Positions 22,613 to 34,698 of a DNA stretch of 64,000 bases are shown piece by piece (within the stretch, counting starts at the first letter, position 1; every line of letters starts with the position of its first letter). The stretch covers positions 215,001 to 279,000 of the forward strand of contig JAVGVS010000386.1 in NCBI GenBank assembly GCA_032718565.1, in the 5' to 3' direction. The DNA comes from Distichodus sexfasciatus (taxonomy: Eukaryota > Chordata > Actinopteri > Characiformes > Distichodontidae). The translations under genes were made by a program, and so were the position numbers. The notes below the pieces were generated by a model, which made no database searches, was not told where the DNA came from, and saw only the letters and a program-made list of their open reading frames with translations.

Positions 22613-23460
22613 TTCTTTTTTCAAACGAGGGGTTTGTTATTTACCCAAACCCCAGTAAATCCTTTGACACGCAAGTTTGGAAAGAAGTTGCATCAAATTC
22701 TCATAAAAAAGGCATCTCACTTCTGTTCTCGCTGCCACCTTGATTTTATTTCAACACCAAACGTTGAGCCGTTTCCTCCACACGATCAATGTGGAAACTT
22801 CCGGAAGATGAAGGAGAAAACCCCCCTCTCTCTAAAGCTACACTCATTCATTTTCCACCATCCTGTTTGTCTCGGCCAATCACAGAGGCGGCGTTTGATA
22901 TTGGCTGGAGCTATTTCCTGTGTGAGATTGGCTTCGCCTCTAACTTATTTTGAACCTGTGAACCAGGAGCCTGTTAATGGTTAATCACAAACTCCAGAGG
23001 TGCAGAAAAAGCTCCCCCTCAATGCACCGCAATTTAAAAAGTTCCTGTTTTTCTCCTCCCATCGTCTTCTTCTTTCTTTTATTTCCCACACTCGCGGCCA
23101 TGACAGAAGTTTGACAGATGACATTATTTTTCAATATCGGGAAGAGAAAATGTGGACGGAATGTCATCAACGCCACTCGACTGTTCCTTCCACTTTGCCA
23201 AATGCAATATTCAAACAATGGGACGGTATTTTCTTAAACATAGTTACCGCCCATATATTTTTCACCACTGCATGATATTACACGTTAACCCAGTCGATAT
23301 TAAAACATCTTTTCAGCTCTTCATTTTCGACGTGTTTGACTGATTGGTTTATCTGCAATGTATCACTTGCATTTGCATGTAGGAAGTTTTAGGAAATTGG
23401 TTTTTTATTAAAGTCTTGGTATTAAAAGAGGAGGTGCTAAACATTCTGTCACAACTGAGC
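22613..23460. other. Unique intergenic DNA, no gene recognised
   Basis: Non-repetitive, with no convincing coding features. The 174-codon plus-strand frame at 22460-22984 begins inside SINE-B and has no family resemblance. Confidence 0.45.
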
Positions 23461-23464
23461 CTGT

Positions 23465-23467
<3 letters not shown>

Positions 23468-23498
<31 letters not shown>
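23468..23498. repeat. (GA)n microsatellite
   Basis: Uninterrupted GA run. Confidence 0.95.
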
Positions 23499-23501
<3 letters not shown>

Positions 23502-23578
23502 AGAAAAGTGTTCATTGGATGTGTTAGACTTTGTAATTAGTGGAAATTAATTTCTGATCACTTTAAACACATTAGCCT

Positions 23579-23610
<32 letters not shown>

Positions 23611-23630
23611 TTTGTGCGTGTGTGTGTGTT
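23579..23630. repeat. (GT)n microsatellite
   Basis: GT run with two short interruptions. Confidence 0.95.
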
Positions 23631-24770
23631 GATGTTTTTCCCAGTCTTTGTTCAAGGCTGAATGAGTCAGAATTACAGCTGCAACTCTCACAGGACATGT
23701 TCCCACTGAAATCTTCGGAAAGAAATGTGAACCTGTGGATTAATGACGAGCCGCAACTGACACAGGAACCCTGCAAATAAATAAATTTATTAATGAAATA
23801 AACAAATAAACAAATAAATAAATAAAGAGGGGTCCAAGCATAAGTCGGAAAAGGCAGCACAATAGCAGCTGATGCAGTAAGCAGCCAGTGAGCCAAAATT
23901 AGCAACAAAAAAACTATTATGACATCACATGAATTTATGTAGCGTTTTAGCTCTGCCTATTGTTCAAATAGTATCATTGTATATTTCCCCCTTCCGTAGT
24001 TTTGATTAACGACATTACAGTTTTTCTTGATTGCTTTGATGCAGCAGTCAACTCAAACTCCACATTTTCAAAACAGTTAACACACAGACCTAAAAAGTGG
24101 CACTCATGGTCAAAATGACACATTTTGTTTGCAAAAGGCTCTAACCGTGCCAAAACAGTTAAAATATGCAACAAAAGCTAATTTTGCCTTCAAACAACAC
24201 AACTTGCAAACAAGTGTATGAGCTCTTACAATCAGTCATTACAAAATGCACAACAAAATACAAAATACATCACTCAGTGTGAATTAGGGCACCATTGCTT
24301 GTCATTGTAGTCTATTAGCGTTCATGCCACTGCCATTTGCTGTCTTTCTACATAGGCTGTGTCAAATTGGCCTCCTTGCAAAGAATTGGATCCAGAATCA
24401 GAAATGCTTTGATGCAAATTTTATTGATTCCATGACATTTTTCTTTTATCAAACTGTGCCCTTGAAACACTTTGAACCACATAACTTCGGTAATCATATC
24501 ATGACATACGGAGTTAGAACAAAGAACAATAAAGTGAACTTGACAGAGAAAAAAATAGAAATGTATGTGACATCATAAGTGCCCTATAAGCGCCCCTAGT
24601 GGTCAAAACACTTTTTCTTTTGGTATAGCCCCAATTATTGGCTGATCACTATGATTTTCGGTCTATGGTGAGTTTCATGGCATTCATACTTACCCTGAAA
24701 ATTTCGGCCTTCTGTGATTTGCAGTGCAAGTTGCACAATTCATTTTGTAGAAGAAAATAATAAAAATATA
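23631..24770. other. Intergenic, no gene recognised
   Basis: AT-rich with an (AAAT)n stretch (23778-23826). No conserved reading frame. Confidence 0.5.
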
Positions 24771-25139
24771 GGGGCGGCACGATGGTGCAGTGATTAGCGC
24801 TGCCACCTCACAGCCAGATGGTCCTGGGTTCGATCCTGGGTTTGGCCATAGGGTCTTCCTGTGTGGAGTTTGCATGCTCTCCCCGTGTTCGCGTGGGTTT
24901 TCTCCAGGTGCTCCGGTGTTCTCCCACAGTCCAAAAGCATGCACTGTAGGTTAATTGGTGACTCTACATTGGCCCACAAGGTGTGACTGGGAGTGTGACT
25001 GTGTGAGTGTGAGTGCCATGCGGTGTGTTGGCGCCTGCCCAGGATTGGCCCCCGACTTGCGCCCATAGTTCCTGGGATAGGCTCTGGACCCCGGGACCCC
25101 GATAGGGATTAAGCAGTCCAGATTATGAATGAATGAATA
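24771..25139 (+). mobile_element. SINE-A, most complete copy
   Basis: Starts GGGGCGGCACGATGGTGCAG. Box A is near GTGATTAGCGCTGCC and box B is GGGTTCGATCC, consistent with a tRNA-derived pol III promoter. The body is about 300 bp and the 3' end GGGATTAAGCAGTCCAGATT runs into (ATGA)n. The short tail repeat suggests LINE-driven retroposition. Confidence 0.85.
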
Positions 25140-25145
25140 AAAAAT

Positions 25146-25147
<2 letters not shown>

Positions 25148-25197
<50 letters not shown>
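25148..25197. repeat. (AAT)n microsatellite
   Basis: About 16 units, directly after the SINE-A tail. Confidence 0.95.
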
Positions 25198-25199
25198 GG

Positions 25200-25939
25200 A
25201 AGAGACAGAACATTTACAAGAGGGATCCATAAGCACCTTGTGCTTGGACCCCTTAAATACCATTTGTGTGTCATTAGCATGCAATTTTGGAGGCCCAACC
25301 GATGAAGCATTACAAAATGTATCGTCCTGCTGCGAGGTCTATGAAAAGAAAGAAAAAATAAAAAATGCTTGAGCGTCCAAATTAGCACACAAAGGGAGTT
25401 TAACGAGAGAACGGTCTGTCGAGATTCTCACTCCACACCGGGGGAAAAACTCAACACCCGCATTAATGCAGAAAGGCTTTCTCGGGTGCTGCTACTTTTT
25501 CATAATTAAAAACACAGTATTCTGCCATCTGTGCGCTCGTAAAAACGTCTTTAAGAGCACAGATTGATCGCCACGCCGCGGCTCTTTTACGATGAGGCTG
25601 CTTTAATGGAGAGACTATGAGTCTTTTTCAAACACGCTGTTTACGCGCCACGATAGGTGAAAAAACAAGCAGAAGTGGGAGAGATTCTTAACCCAGCGCT
25701 CGTCTGTCAGCTGCATCGCTGAAGGTAAATAAGGTTTTAGGATGGAAAAATAAAACACATGGAAATATCAATGACTTTAATTCCTGATTTGGAGAAGTAA
25801 CATCTCTTAGTAATTGGGAGTAATAGTATGGTGTCAAACAGAGAAGGAAAGAGAGAGAAAGCAGTAATTACAGAGCTGTGAGATCCAGTCTACTTCCATT
25901 GTGAAACTGACTAAAGGGGTTATAGGGGTTACATATATA
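25200..25939. other. Unique intergenic DNA, candidate conserved non-coding
   Basis: 25400-25740 is balanced in composition, without repeats or reading frames, and has homeobox-like ATTA/TAATG motifs. A regulatory role is only a guess. Confidence 0.25.
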
Positions 25940-26580
25940 AACACAGAGATACCTCGGTACTCGAACCTCATCCGTTCCAGACAGCGGCTGAAATTCCAAA
26001 AAGTTAGAGTTCCAAGTTAATTTTCTCCCTAAGAATCAATGTAAAAAATAACTCCTTTCCCGGCCAATTTGATGAAAGGTCTACGCATGAAAGGTTGTTT
26101 TTACGGCTGGTCTAAGTACAAAATAAATGATGTAATTATGACAATTTCCATCAAAATTAATGTTTGAGTGCTGAATTGTTGGATTTTGTTGGAAATAGTG
26201 GCAATTGTACAGATTTTCATACAAAAACAATACATAGTTGTGAAATCACAAAGCAGCTTTGTGATGGTCAGATCGAGACGCCAATCAATTGATGGTTCTT
26301 GTTGTACGAGTTCAGTTGGCGTCGGATCGAAGTAGAAAATAAATAGTCAAATTCTGAATTTTATGATCAAAAATACTATTTGAGCAACAAATTGTTTGTC
26401 TTGATTGGAAATATAGTGCTCCATGCAATTTTTGAATTTCGAGTATAAAAAATGACGTGTGCTCAGTTCGTCTTCCAAGATTTTGTTAGTACACCAAGCT
26501 CACCAAGGCCAAAAAATTGTTCATCCTTCTTTAAAGTGTAAGCGGAGAATCAAGGTATGCATATATACTGCACTGTGAGT
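25940..26580. mobile_element. DNA element R2, copy 1
   Basis: Begins GAGATACCTCGGTACTCGAA and is collinear with 46140-46850 (GAGTTCCAAGTTAATTTTCTCC; GTTTGAGTGCTGAATTGTTG). The end, GAATCAAGGTATGC, partly inverts the start. The type (GGTACCTCGGTACTCGA ends) is frequent in fish. Confidence 0.7.
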
Positions 26581-26589
26581 AACATGTTA

Positions 26590-26990
26590 CAGAAGTAACA
26601 TAATTACACTAACATAATACTTTTTTCAGTAATGTTATGCTCATTACATATTTCAGTAACACTTTTAACCCTAAATGAAGCGCAGTTTTGTTTTTATTTT
26701 AAAAATCACCAACAGATGAAATTTGTACGAGTAATAGAGTGTATTTCCTACAGAGTGTATGACTACAGTCATTATGCTACACCACATCGGCCTCCACTGG
26801 ATGAAAAGTGAACTGCAGTAAACTACATTTTAACAATATACAATGCTACTTCCTACTTCCACACTCATTTTGGTGAAACTAACCTAAAAGTAATACAGGA
26901 GTCGTGTAATGCATTACAATTACAGATACAGTAATTTTGTAATTATATTTTATATATACACATAAATGGCCCCTGATGGCTCAAAGTATG
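26590..26990. repeat. Unassigned AT-rich repeat with TAACATGTTACAG-like motifs
   Basis: Many GTAACA/TGTTAC motifs in alternating orientation, typical of fish hAT-like short elements with GTAACGTTAC ends. No clean terminal repeats were identified. Confidence 0.35.
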
Positions 26991-27043
26991 ATTTCTCGAT
27001 CTTACGATGACAATAGCAAACAGTGGCGTGCAAACGTAGCAAC

Positions 27044-28103
27044 TTATGTGGTAATGTTGGGACATTCATAATACTTTGTTGAGAATCCTCTGCAGGCATT
27101 AAATGCCTGAAGTCCGGAACCCATGGACATCACCAAACGCCGGGTTTCCTCCTTTGTGATGCTTTGCCAGGCCTTTACTGCAGCTGTCTTCAGTTGTTGC
27201 TTGTTTGTGGGTCTTTCTGCCTTAGGTTTTTTCTTAAGCAAGTAAAATGCATGCTCAATTGGGTTGAAATCTGGTGATTGACTCAGCCATTGCAGAATAT
27301 TCCACTTCTTTGCCTTAAAAAACTTATGGGTTGCTTTCACAGTATGTTTTGGGTCATTATCCATCTGTACTGTAAAGCGCTGTCCAATCAACTTTGCTGC
27401 ATTTGGCTGAATTTGAGCAGAAAATATATCCCTGTACACTGCAGAATTCATCCGGCTGCTTCTGTCTTCTGTCACATCATCAGTAAACACCAGTGACCCA
27501 GTACCATTGGAAGCCATGCATTCCCATGCCATCACATTGCCTCCACCTTGTTTTACAGAAGATGCGGTGTGCTTTGGATCATGAGCCGTTCCAAGCCTTC
27601 TCCATACTTTCTTCTTCCCATCATTCTGGTACAGGTTGATCTTAGTTTCATCTGTCCACAGAATGCTGTTCTAGAACTGGGCCGTCTTCTTTAGATGTTT
27701 TTTGGCAAAGTCTAATCTGGCCTTTTTGTTTTTGAGTTTGATTAATGGTTTGCACCTTGTAGTGAACCTTCTGTATTTGCTCTCATGAAGTCTTCTATTT
27801 ATGGTAAACTTAGATACTGATACACCTACTTCCTGGAGAGTGTTCTTCACTTGGGTAGATGTTGTGAAGAGGTTTTTCTTCACCATGGAAAGGATCCTGC
27901 GATCATCCACCTCTGTTGTCTTCATTGGACGTCCAGGCCTTTTTGAGTTCCCGAGCTCACCAGTGCGCTCCTTTTTTCTCAGAATGTACCAAACTGTTGA
28001 TTTGGTCATTCCTAACATTTCCGCTATCTCTCTGAAGGATTTCTTCTTTTTCCAGCCAAAGGACGGTCTGTTTCACTTTCATTGAGAGCTCCTTTGACCA
28101 CAT
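27044..28103 (-). pseudogene. Tc1-like transposase, inactivated
   Basis: The start ATG at 28103 gives MWSKELSMKVKQTVLWLEKE; a frame change near 28060 follows. The frame from 28018 then carries MLGMTKSTVWYILRKK (helix-turn-helix), KRPGRPMKTTEVDDRRI (AT-hook-like GRP), and SILWTDETKINLYQNDG with the first catalytic Asp. After it come FTVQMDNDPKHTVKATHKFF (second Asp) and QSPDFNPIEHAFYLLKK (Glu), the DD34E triad. A TAG stop at 27671-27673 replaces the usual Trp. One frameshift and one stop make it non-functional. Confidence 0.92.
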
Positions 28104-28404
28104 GTTGTGGGTTCACAGCAATAGCTTCCAAACGCAAATGCCACACCTGGAATCATCTCCAGACCTTTTACCTGCTTAATTGATGATGGATTAATGAGGG
28201 AATAGCCCATGCAGCCCATGAAAAGCTTTTGAGTTAATTGTCCAATTATTTTTGGTCCCTTAAAAAGAAGCGGCTACATATTAAAAAGCTGTAATTCCTA
28301 TTGTAAAATTGTAAATACCCTCAAATTAAAGTTGAGAATCTGCACTTTAAGCCCATATTGATTTTATAACTGTATCTTAAATATGTTTTGGTAAACAGCT
28401 AAAA

Positions 28405-28448
28405 TAACAATACTTGTGTCACTGTCCAAATATTTCTGGGCCTAACTG
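28405..28448 (-). repeat. Terminal repeat of the Tc1-like element
   Basis: Reads CAGTTAGGCCCAGAAATATT then TGGACAGTGACAC inward on the minus strand, beside a TA target dinucleotide. The matching inverted copy is not present on the 27000 side, so the element has lost that end. Confidence 0.75.
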
Positions 28449-28691
28449 TACATGCACACACACACCTACTTGCACAACACACACTGTATAATCATATAGA
28501 AAATATTCATATGCAGTACACACACACTAAATACATTATATAAAATCAAACAGGAAACACTCATGTCCACTACATACACACACAAACACTCACTAAACTC
28601 ACCACACACACACACAAAAGTCTGACACACAGCTGCTGTTCTGACTGAAGGTTACAGATCTGACTGGGTTTTAGACGAACATAAAATTTAT

Positions 28692-28751
28692 TTTCTTCTT
28701 CTTCTTCTTCTTCTTCTTCTTCTTCTTCTTCTTCTTCTTCTTCTTCTTCTT
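28692..28751. repeat. (TTC)n microsatellite
   Basis: Twenty trinucleotide units. It creates a spurious poly-Glu frame on the minus strand. Confidence 0.95.
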
Positions 28752-30398
28752 TCGGCCACAGTGTATCAACTGTCTTGTTCTCCGCATTTGGAACTGGCAA
28801 AAGTTTTACAGCGGATGTCCTTCCTGACCCAACCCTCCCCATTTTCCCAGGGTTAGGACCAGCATTGAGAGTTCCACTGACTTGTGTATTACCCAGTGGC
28901 TGGGTTGAATGAAAAATTTGGGAAATAGTAATCTAAGATGTGTTGCAAGTTTTCCAGATAGATTCCGACTAATTTAATATTAATAATAATGTCAAAAGTA
29001 CTGCGCTAATCCTAACCTGGATTTTGGTTAGCGATTGAGATGATGAAATGATGTGACATCACACGTCAGCCTGTAAATGTGTGACGTCATGAATGCAGCA
29101 TCAAATATTTTAAGAAAATAAAAATTGATATACTAAATGCATTTGTGCACAAAGTTGTCGAAAAATTGCTATTGCATTAAGAGAATTTACAGGAAATGTC
29201 AGTTATAAGTACAGCAGATGTTTATTTGATTTTTAATATATGTAGAATTTATCAACTATAATTCTACATTAAATATATTGACGTTAAATTTTTGAAGATA
29301 AAAATAACCATTGATGCGTCATGACGTGTGCGTGTTTGTCAACACTGTCATCGCTGTCATTATGTCATCTATGCAGCCTGTGTGTGTGTGTGTGTTTGTG
29401 ATAGAGAACGAGTGTGTGTGTATGAGTGTTTGTACTGTCAGAGCCTCAGTGTGTCACGAATCTAATTAACACAGAGTATCTCATGCGTCTATTAAAATAT
29501 ATATGTCAGATATCATTTCAGTGCTGACGCCTCGCATTATGCCTCATGACACACACACAAACACACACTCATACAGCCGTCCCCTAAGCTGCTTTACTAA
29601 ACACACTCCGTAAACATAGTAATAGTCATTTGGAGAACACACACACACACTTCACACGCACATATAAATCTGTGTTGTCCTTCAGAAACTGCACAAAATT
29701 AAAAAGTGAGGGATAATTCTTAAACTATTTATGATAAGTAAGGCTGTTGGTTACTTTACAATCTGAATATTATTATAGCACATTTTTATGGCATATTTAA
29801 CATTTTGACATTTTAACATTTTCTGGAAAAAATGCATCAGGTTTAATTTAGGCCATACAGTTGCTGCTACAAATACTAACATGAAAATACTAACAATTGT
29901 TCTGCTCTATTCCCACCGTTCATACTCGTTCATGTCAGTAATTACACGACTTCACCAGTTGATTTATTCACGATTTCTAAAGATGAAAAGCTTAGAATAA
30001 GGATTTATCTTTTAATCTTAGCTTGTACTGAATTATTCTTCATAAATATTGCAGCAAAGCAAACCAACAAAAAATCATCACTGTGTTGAGCTTAAAGAGA
30101 GGCATTTAGACAAGCATTTTTTCAGATATTTGGGCCTGAAACATGTGAATTGACTTGCCATTAGTTCATTAATTTACACACATTTATGTACTTTTTGGTT
30201 TGGGCTTGAATTTTCATTATTAATGCAACACGTCTGCGGAATATTGCAATTCACACATGTTGAATACAAACTATGTGCTTGATCTTGATTGTGCGAAATA
30301 TGAGATGTGTTTGAATTGTGTGAGTATGTGTGGGTGGATTTGCTATTTTTTTTGCTAAAAGATCAGAAAAACATATATGTGTGTGTGTGTGTGTGTGT

Positions 30399-30480
30399 AT
30401 GGCTGTGTCTGTGTAAAATATACAAGTTAATGTTCTTTTATAACTCTACCATGCTTATTTCAAAATTCCAAACTTTTTTA
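30399..30480. repeat. Inverted copy of window positions 1-82
   Basis: Near-perfect reverse complement of the window start, with about five mismatches. It abuts a GT microsatellite (30375-30398). Confidence 0.8.
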
Positions 30481-31011
30481 CAGTAAAGTATCTTATCTAT
30501 TATCTTTTTATCTTATTATCTTATGGAGTAAATGATCTTAATCTAACCTGGAAATTGCAAACTACACATATATTATTTTACAATTATGTGATTAAAAGAA
30601 TATGGTCACAAGTCCACGGTGTGCTGAGGTCTGTTTCCTCTAATCAACAAATTGAATCAGGTGTATAGATGTTGGAATATAACACACGGGATAGCTGCTA
30701 TAAAACCAGATATTTAAATATGGACTGCTTTCTTATTTTTCACAGACTTGTAACTGCAATAGCTCATAAAAGAATAGCAACCTGTAAATTTTACACTCAT
30801 AGACACATCACAAAGCCCGTGAACAGAAAAGGTGATGGGGTCTAAAGTATATATACATACATACACACACACTGTAGGGAGTAACACAATTACAGTGTGT
30901 GTGTGTGTGTGTGTGTGTGTGTATTTTAAGATCTGTTAAAATTTATATTCATATTTTGAACTTTGCATAAGTAAATGTAAAAGCCCTACAAAGAAAGCAA
31001 GAAAGCAAGAC

Positions 31012-31053
<42 letters not shown>

Positions 31054-31826
31054 GATATGCAATACAATTGGTCAGCGCAATTAATAATTAATGAGTAATA
31101 TTCCACTTTCAGTTACCTTTCCACAATATCAATACCTTTCCACATGTAGGCCTTCTGCTTGTATAATTACATTTAGCACTTGGACTTTTATTTAATTCTT
31201 TCAATATCTGACAAATATGAATATATCTAGAACTTGTTTATTTTATAATATATACATTTAAAAAATAATAATTCTAAGCGCAGTGTCATTAGTAACGATT
31301 TAATAATGAGTTTATGAGGCACATTCAGCAGCACGGACAGCTCCGGGTTCTCACGCATCGCTTCTTTAGTCTTTTTCATTTTTACTTTGACGTTTTTAAG
31401 CGGTGAACTCCAATTTCATTATCTCTAATTAATTAACAATCTAATATTTCCCCATTATTGCGTTCGCACGCTCTCGTTCTTTTTAAATTCCGATGCGAGT
31501 GTGATCTGTAGTGATTAAGAAAGACTAAATAGATACGCGTACAATACAATGTTTTATTAGGCGGGACATCATATAGGGATTTTTTACTCTTTTTTTTCCA
31601 CAATGCACATTTGTGAGCAATGTCACTCAACACTAAATCAGTCAAAGTTACGTAGATCCGGAATGTAGAACACAGCATGTGAATATGTATTTTATAAAGT
31701 AGATAGACGTTTCATTTTTTTTCTCTTAAATAAAGTATCAGATACGATTTGAGATGTCTCCATTGCTTAATATATAGAGAGTTCCCTTTTAATGATCACT
31801 GTATAGTAGGCGGCCTACATTTAGCA

Positions 31827-32361
31827 TTTATTTTTCAACATGTTCAGCATCCAAAACGAAACACCATGAACACCACAAAAACGAGATCTTCCATTCGTGC
31901 AAAAAGATGCTTTGTAGGCCGTAAAGCACTTCCTGACCCGAGAGTGTCCGAATCGTTAAGGCTATACAAACACAACGGGGGAAAAAAGCATCGATAAATG
32001 GACTCGAGTTCCTCCTCCTTAAATATTTCTTCTCCTTGATATAATATAGGCTCAGGTTGAGGGCGGGGGGAGGAAAAAAGGACTGAATTGGGTGGGGGTT
32101 TGGGGTTATAACCTTCCAATAATCAAAACTGGCCAAAGTAACCACGCAACCGTCCATCCTTTCCCCCCCAAAATTAAATTATTTTGGAAAATTGGTGAAG
32201 ACTTCAAACTCAAACTTCAACCCTAAAATGTTCAACCCAAAATTGCGCCCTTGTGTAGGTCTAGTTGTCCAGGAAAATGTCACGCCGAAAGTCAATTGCT
32301 TTTCCCAGCTGTAGAATCCAACAAACCATCGTTTTTGTGTGTTTGTGTGCGTGTCTGTGTG

Positions 32362-32399
<38 letters not shown>

Positions 32400-32558
32400 G
32401 CACAAGTCGTATTTCCTCTTGAAGATCGTCATTAAATACGGTTAGAAATAAAAGAAAGCTCCGTGGATGCGTCCGTGGCTGCGAATGCAAACAGTTTGCG
32501 CTCTTTTACGGAGTCAGTTTTAATCATTTTTCATTTTCCTTTCTTTTGCACCAGCAGG
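31827..32558 (-). other. cbln2: Probable cbln2 3' untranslated region
   Basis: Lies directly downstream of the cbln2 stop. A minus-strand AATAAA at 31827-31832 could be a polyadenylation signal; another is near 31553. The extent is inferred, with no transcript evidence. A GT/CA run sits at 32335-32398. The small reading frames here are not conserved-looking. Confidence 0.4.
32335..32398. repeat. (GT)n microsatellite in the presumed cbln2 3' UTR
   Basis: GT run with a few GC/TC interruptions. Confidence 0.9.
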
Positions 32559-32756
32559 TTAAAGAGGAAAAACTAGAAATCCCGAAAATGTGGAATATTT
32601 CCATCCGCCCATGAGGTTTCCTCTTTCTAGTTTGAGATAGACTCGGTCCTCGCGTTCCACCATCAGCAGCACGCCGTTGCTCGCCGCCTCCCTTGTGACG
32701 TCCTGATCCCCGGCGAACGCAGAAATCACCGGATACTCGTTCTGCATCAGGTTCAC
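32559..32756 (-). CDS. cbln2: cbln2 coding exon 3 (terminal)
   Basis: Residues 145-209, beginning VNLMQNEYPVISAF and ending GFLVFPL-TAA. The acceptor is gcgcag|GTGAAC. The strings AFAGDQDVTREAASNGVL and KLERGNLMGGWKYSTFSG are near-invariant in vertebrate cerebellins, so this is a real, constrained exon. Confidence 0.94.
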   Translation of the reverse strand: MNLMQNEYPVISAFAGDQDVTREAASNGVLLMVEREDRVYLKLERGNLMGGWKYSTFSGFLVFPL

Positions 32757-34576
32757 CTGCGCGACACAGAAGGACGCACTTCACCTCATGTCGCAATAGA
32801 AGAAATGCGCAAAGTTGACGCGTAACGCTCGGAGCACAACAAACGCGGGGCTAAATTGGGTGGGCGTAAATTATAGGGGAAGAAGTGTGTGTTGGGGAGT
32901 GGGTGGTTCAGGTGGGAGGTCGTAATTCTCTCAATAATTACAATCCCCCACCCCCAAGAAAAAAAAAAAATTCCCCGGACCACCCCGCCCGAAAGGGGTG
33001 AAGACTCTTCAAGCCAAAATTACGCCCCCACACAGCAACTTTAAGAACGTGTTTGGATAGAAAAATGTGAGAGATATATATATACTGAATGCCACATTGC
33101 TAAGGAATGCACTCCTAAATTACATGCACTGCTAAATTGTATGAACCTTAAATGGCTTGCACTCCTAAATTGACGACTTTAAATTGCACGCACTCCTAAG
33201 TTGCATTAACCTTAATATACACGCAGTCCCAAATTTCAAGACCTCCTACACTGCACGAGCCCGTACATTGCCTTAACCGGTACATTGCATTAAGTCGTGC
33301 ATTGCATTAACTCATAAATTGCATGCACTCGTTCTCACCTGGATAGTTTGTCTGTTGTAGACCTTCACCACATGGAAGCTGAAACTGTAAATGCCTCTCC
33401 GCGGCGCCGTGAAAACGCTCGCTTTTAGGTCGAAATGATTGCCAATGTTCACTAATACCTGTAAAAACAGCCACGTTAGAAACGCTTCCATACAGAAATA
33501 AATAAATAAATAAATAGTCCGTGTGAGTTTTGGGGAGACTCGAGATCCGAGTGCGCTGCTCTCTCAAATCCAGACGCGAGTTGTCCGAAATCAAGTTCGC
33601 TTGATGCTGGAATCTTTCATCTTTAATTGAATAAGCGCACAATGCAGGTTGGAGATTAAGAAGAGGATTATCTAATTATCTACATTTTTCATTACAACCC
33701 CCCTTAAAGCCCCCGGACCCCCTCTATAAATGCGCAGACCACAGTCCCCCAGTGTTTTAACCCAAACTTACACCCTAGGTGATGTATCCTAATTGGCTTT
33801 AAAGACTTTGCATTTTCTCACAAATTCTGCTTTGTCATTAAGCCACAAATCTTCGTTAATGAGACAAGAATACATTTTAATAGAAAAATAATCCAGACGC
33901 GTCTTTTCCCGAATCAGTTTCACTTAGTTCACTTTTCCTTATTATATCAGTCGTAGATTCCGTGGAGAAGAGGGGGTTGTAACTGTAACCCCCCTAATAA
34001 TCAAAACTAGCCACCCCCTTAAATCACAAATGCGCGAATTCCCCAACGTTCAGCGCAAAACTACACCCCAGGAGATGTATCCTAATTGTATTTTATGACT
34101 TTGCATTCTTTAATACGTATTCTGCTGTCATTTAGCAGCAAATCTTGATTTAACGAAGAAAAGCAGAGACAACATGCTGACAGGAAACAAAAATCGGAGA
34201 TTATTATTTAATTTGGGGTTCGGGGCGTGCATGATTAAAATAAAGAGACAAATATACACCACACCTGGTCAAAGTAGATGGTCATGGAGGTGTTGCTCAT
34301 CTCCGAGGGCTCGTGGTTGGTGCCGCGGACCGCAGAGAAAGCCACTTTGGCGCTGCCCGAGCGCACGGATATCCCGAGCGAGGATGTGACCCCCCCATCT
34401 GAGGAAGGGTTCGAGTCGCACACCACCAGACACTTTCCCTCCAAAACGATGGGCTCCGTGTCGTTCTGGCCCAGGCAAAGCCCGATGGCACATCCCAGGA
34501 GGAGCGCAGCGGAGGTGGCAAGCATGGCACAAGGTCCCGGGCACGACGACGACGACGACGGAGAGGCTGGCACCAT
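32559..34576 (-). CDS. cbln2: Cerebellin-2-like secreted C1q-domain protein, three coding exons
   Basis: Coding exons are 34265-34576, 33339-33458 and 32559-32756 (minus strand), joining in phase 0 to 209 codons ending in TAA. Introns use GT-AG. Residues 1-36 include a hydrophobic signal segment (about 19-35). The mature chain likely starts at QNDTEP, with Cys49 and Cys53 in CLVVCDS, the pair that links cerebellin oligomers. Residues about 74-209 are a C1q/TNF-like domain from GSAKVAFSA to the C-terminal GFLVFPL. Sequons lie at NDT (38) and NTS (95). Cerebellins are secreted hexamers that bridge presynaptic neurexin and postsynaptic GluD receptors (known for the family). TSSLGISVRSGSAKV, DQVLVNIGNHFDL and VEREDRVYLKLERG fit Cbln2 better than Cbln1 or Cbln4, as I recall them. 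The first ATG is used, but Met18 could also start a normal signal peptide. Which teleost paralogue (cbln2a or cbln2b) cannot be decided here. Confidence 0.93.
33339..33458 (-). CDS. cbln2: cbln2 coding exon 2
   Basis: 120 bp, 40 codons (residues 105-144), VLVNIGNHF to YNRQTIQ, the centre of the C1q domain. The acceptor is tttttacag|GTA at 33459 and the donor is CAG|gtgag at 33338. Both phases are 0, so the frame runs cleanly into the next exon. Confidence 0.93.
34265..34576 (-). CDS. cbln2: cbln2 coding exon 1
   Basis: Encodes residues 1-104: start ATG, signal segment, the CLVVCDS cysteine motif and the first C1q strands, up to IYFDQ. The donor is CAG|gtgtgg at 34264/34265. A run of GAC/GTC triplets at 34543-34560 gives a five-serine stretch near the N terminus. 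Confidence 0.92.
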
Positions 34577-34660
34577 GATCTCAAACTCACAGAGTCAGAC
34601 ACACTGATCTCCAACAAGATCAGCCCCTTGGAGGTTTGTTATGGCTCTATCACCTGGTCC

Positions 34661-34698
<38 letters not shown>

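Larger units (their letters stand above)
28460..31826. other. AT-rich intergenic DNA with scattered CA/GT and CTT microsatellites
   Basis: Includes (TTC)n at 28692-28751, GT runs at 30375-30398, 30895-30922 and 31016-31052, and CA runs near 28451, 29551 and 29640. Apart from the repeat end at 30399-30480, nothing is recognised as a gene or element. Confidence 0.55.

Noticed and set aside
24771..24860. Functional tRNA gene (box A and box B present)
   Set aside because: The same head occurs in many dispersed copies with an (ATGA)n 3' tail; no cloverleaf with a proper anticodon arm could be drawn. It is a SINE.
31828..32157. 109-codon minus-strand frame downstream of cbln2
   Set aside because: Lies in the likely cbln2 3' UTR; no conserved motif and overlapping frames are equally open.
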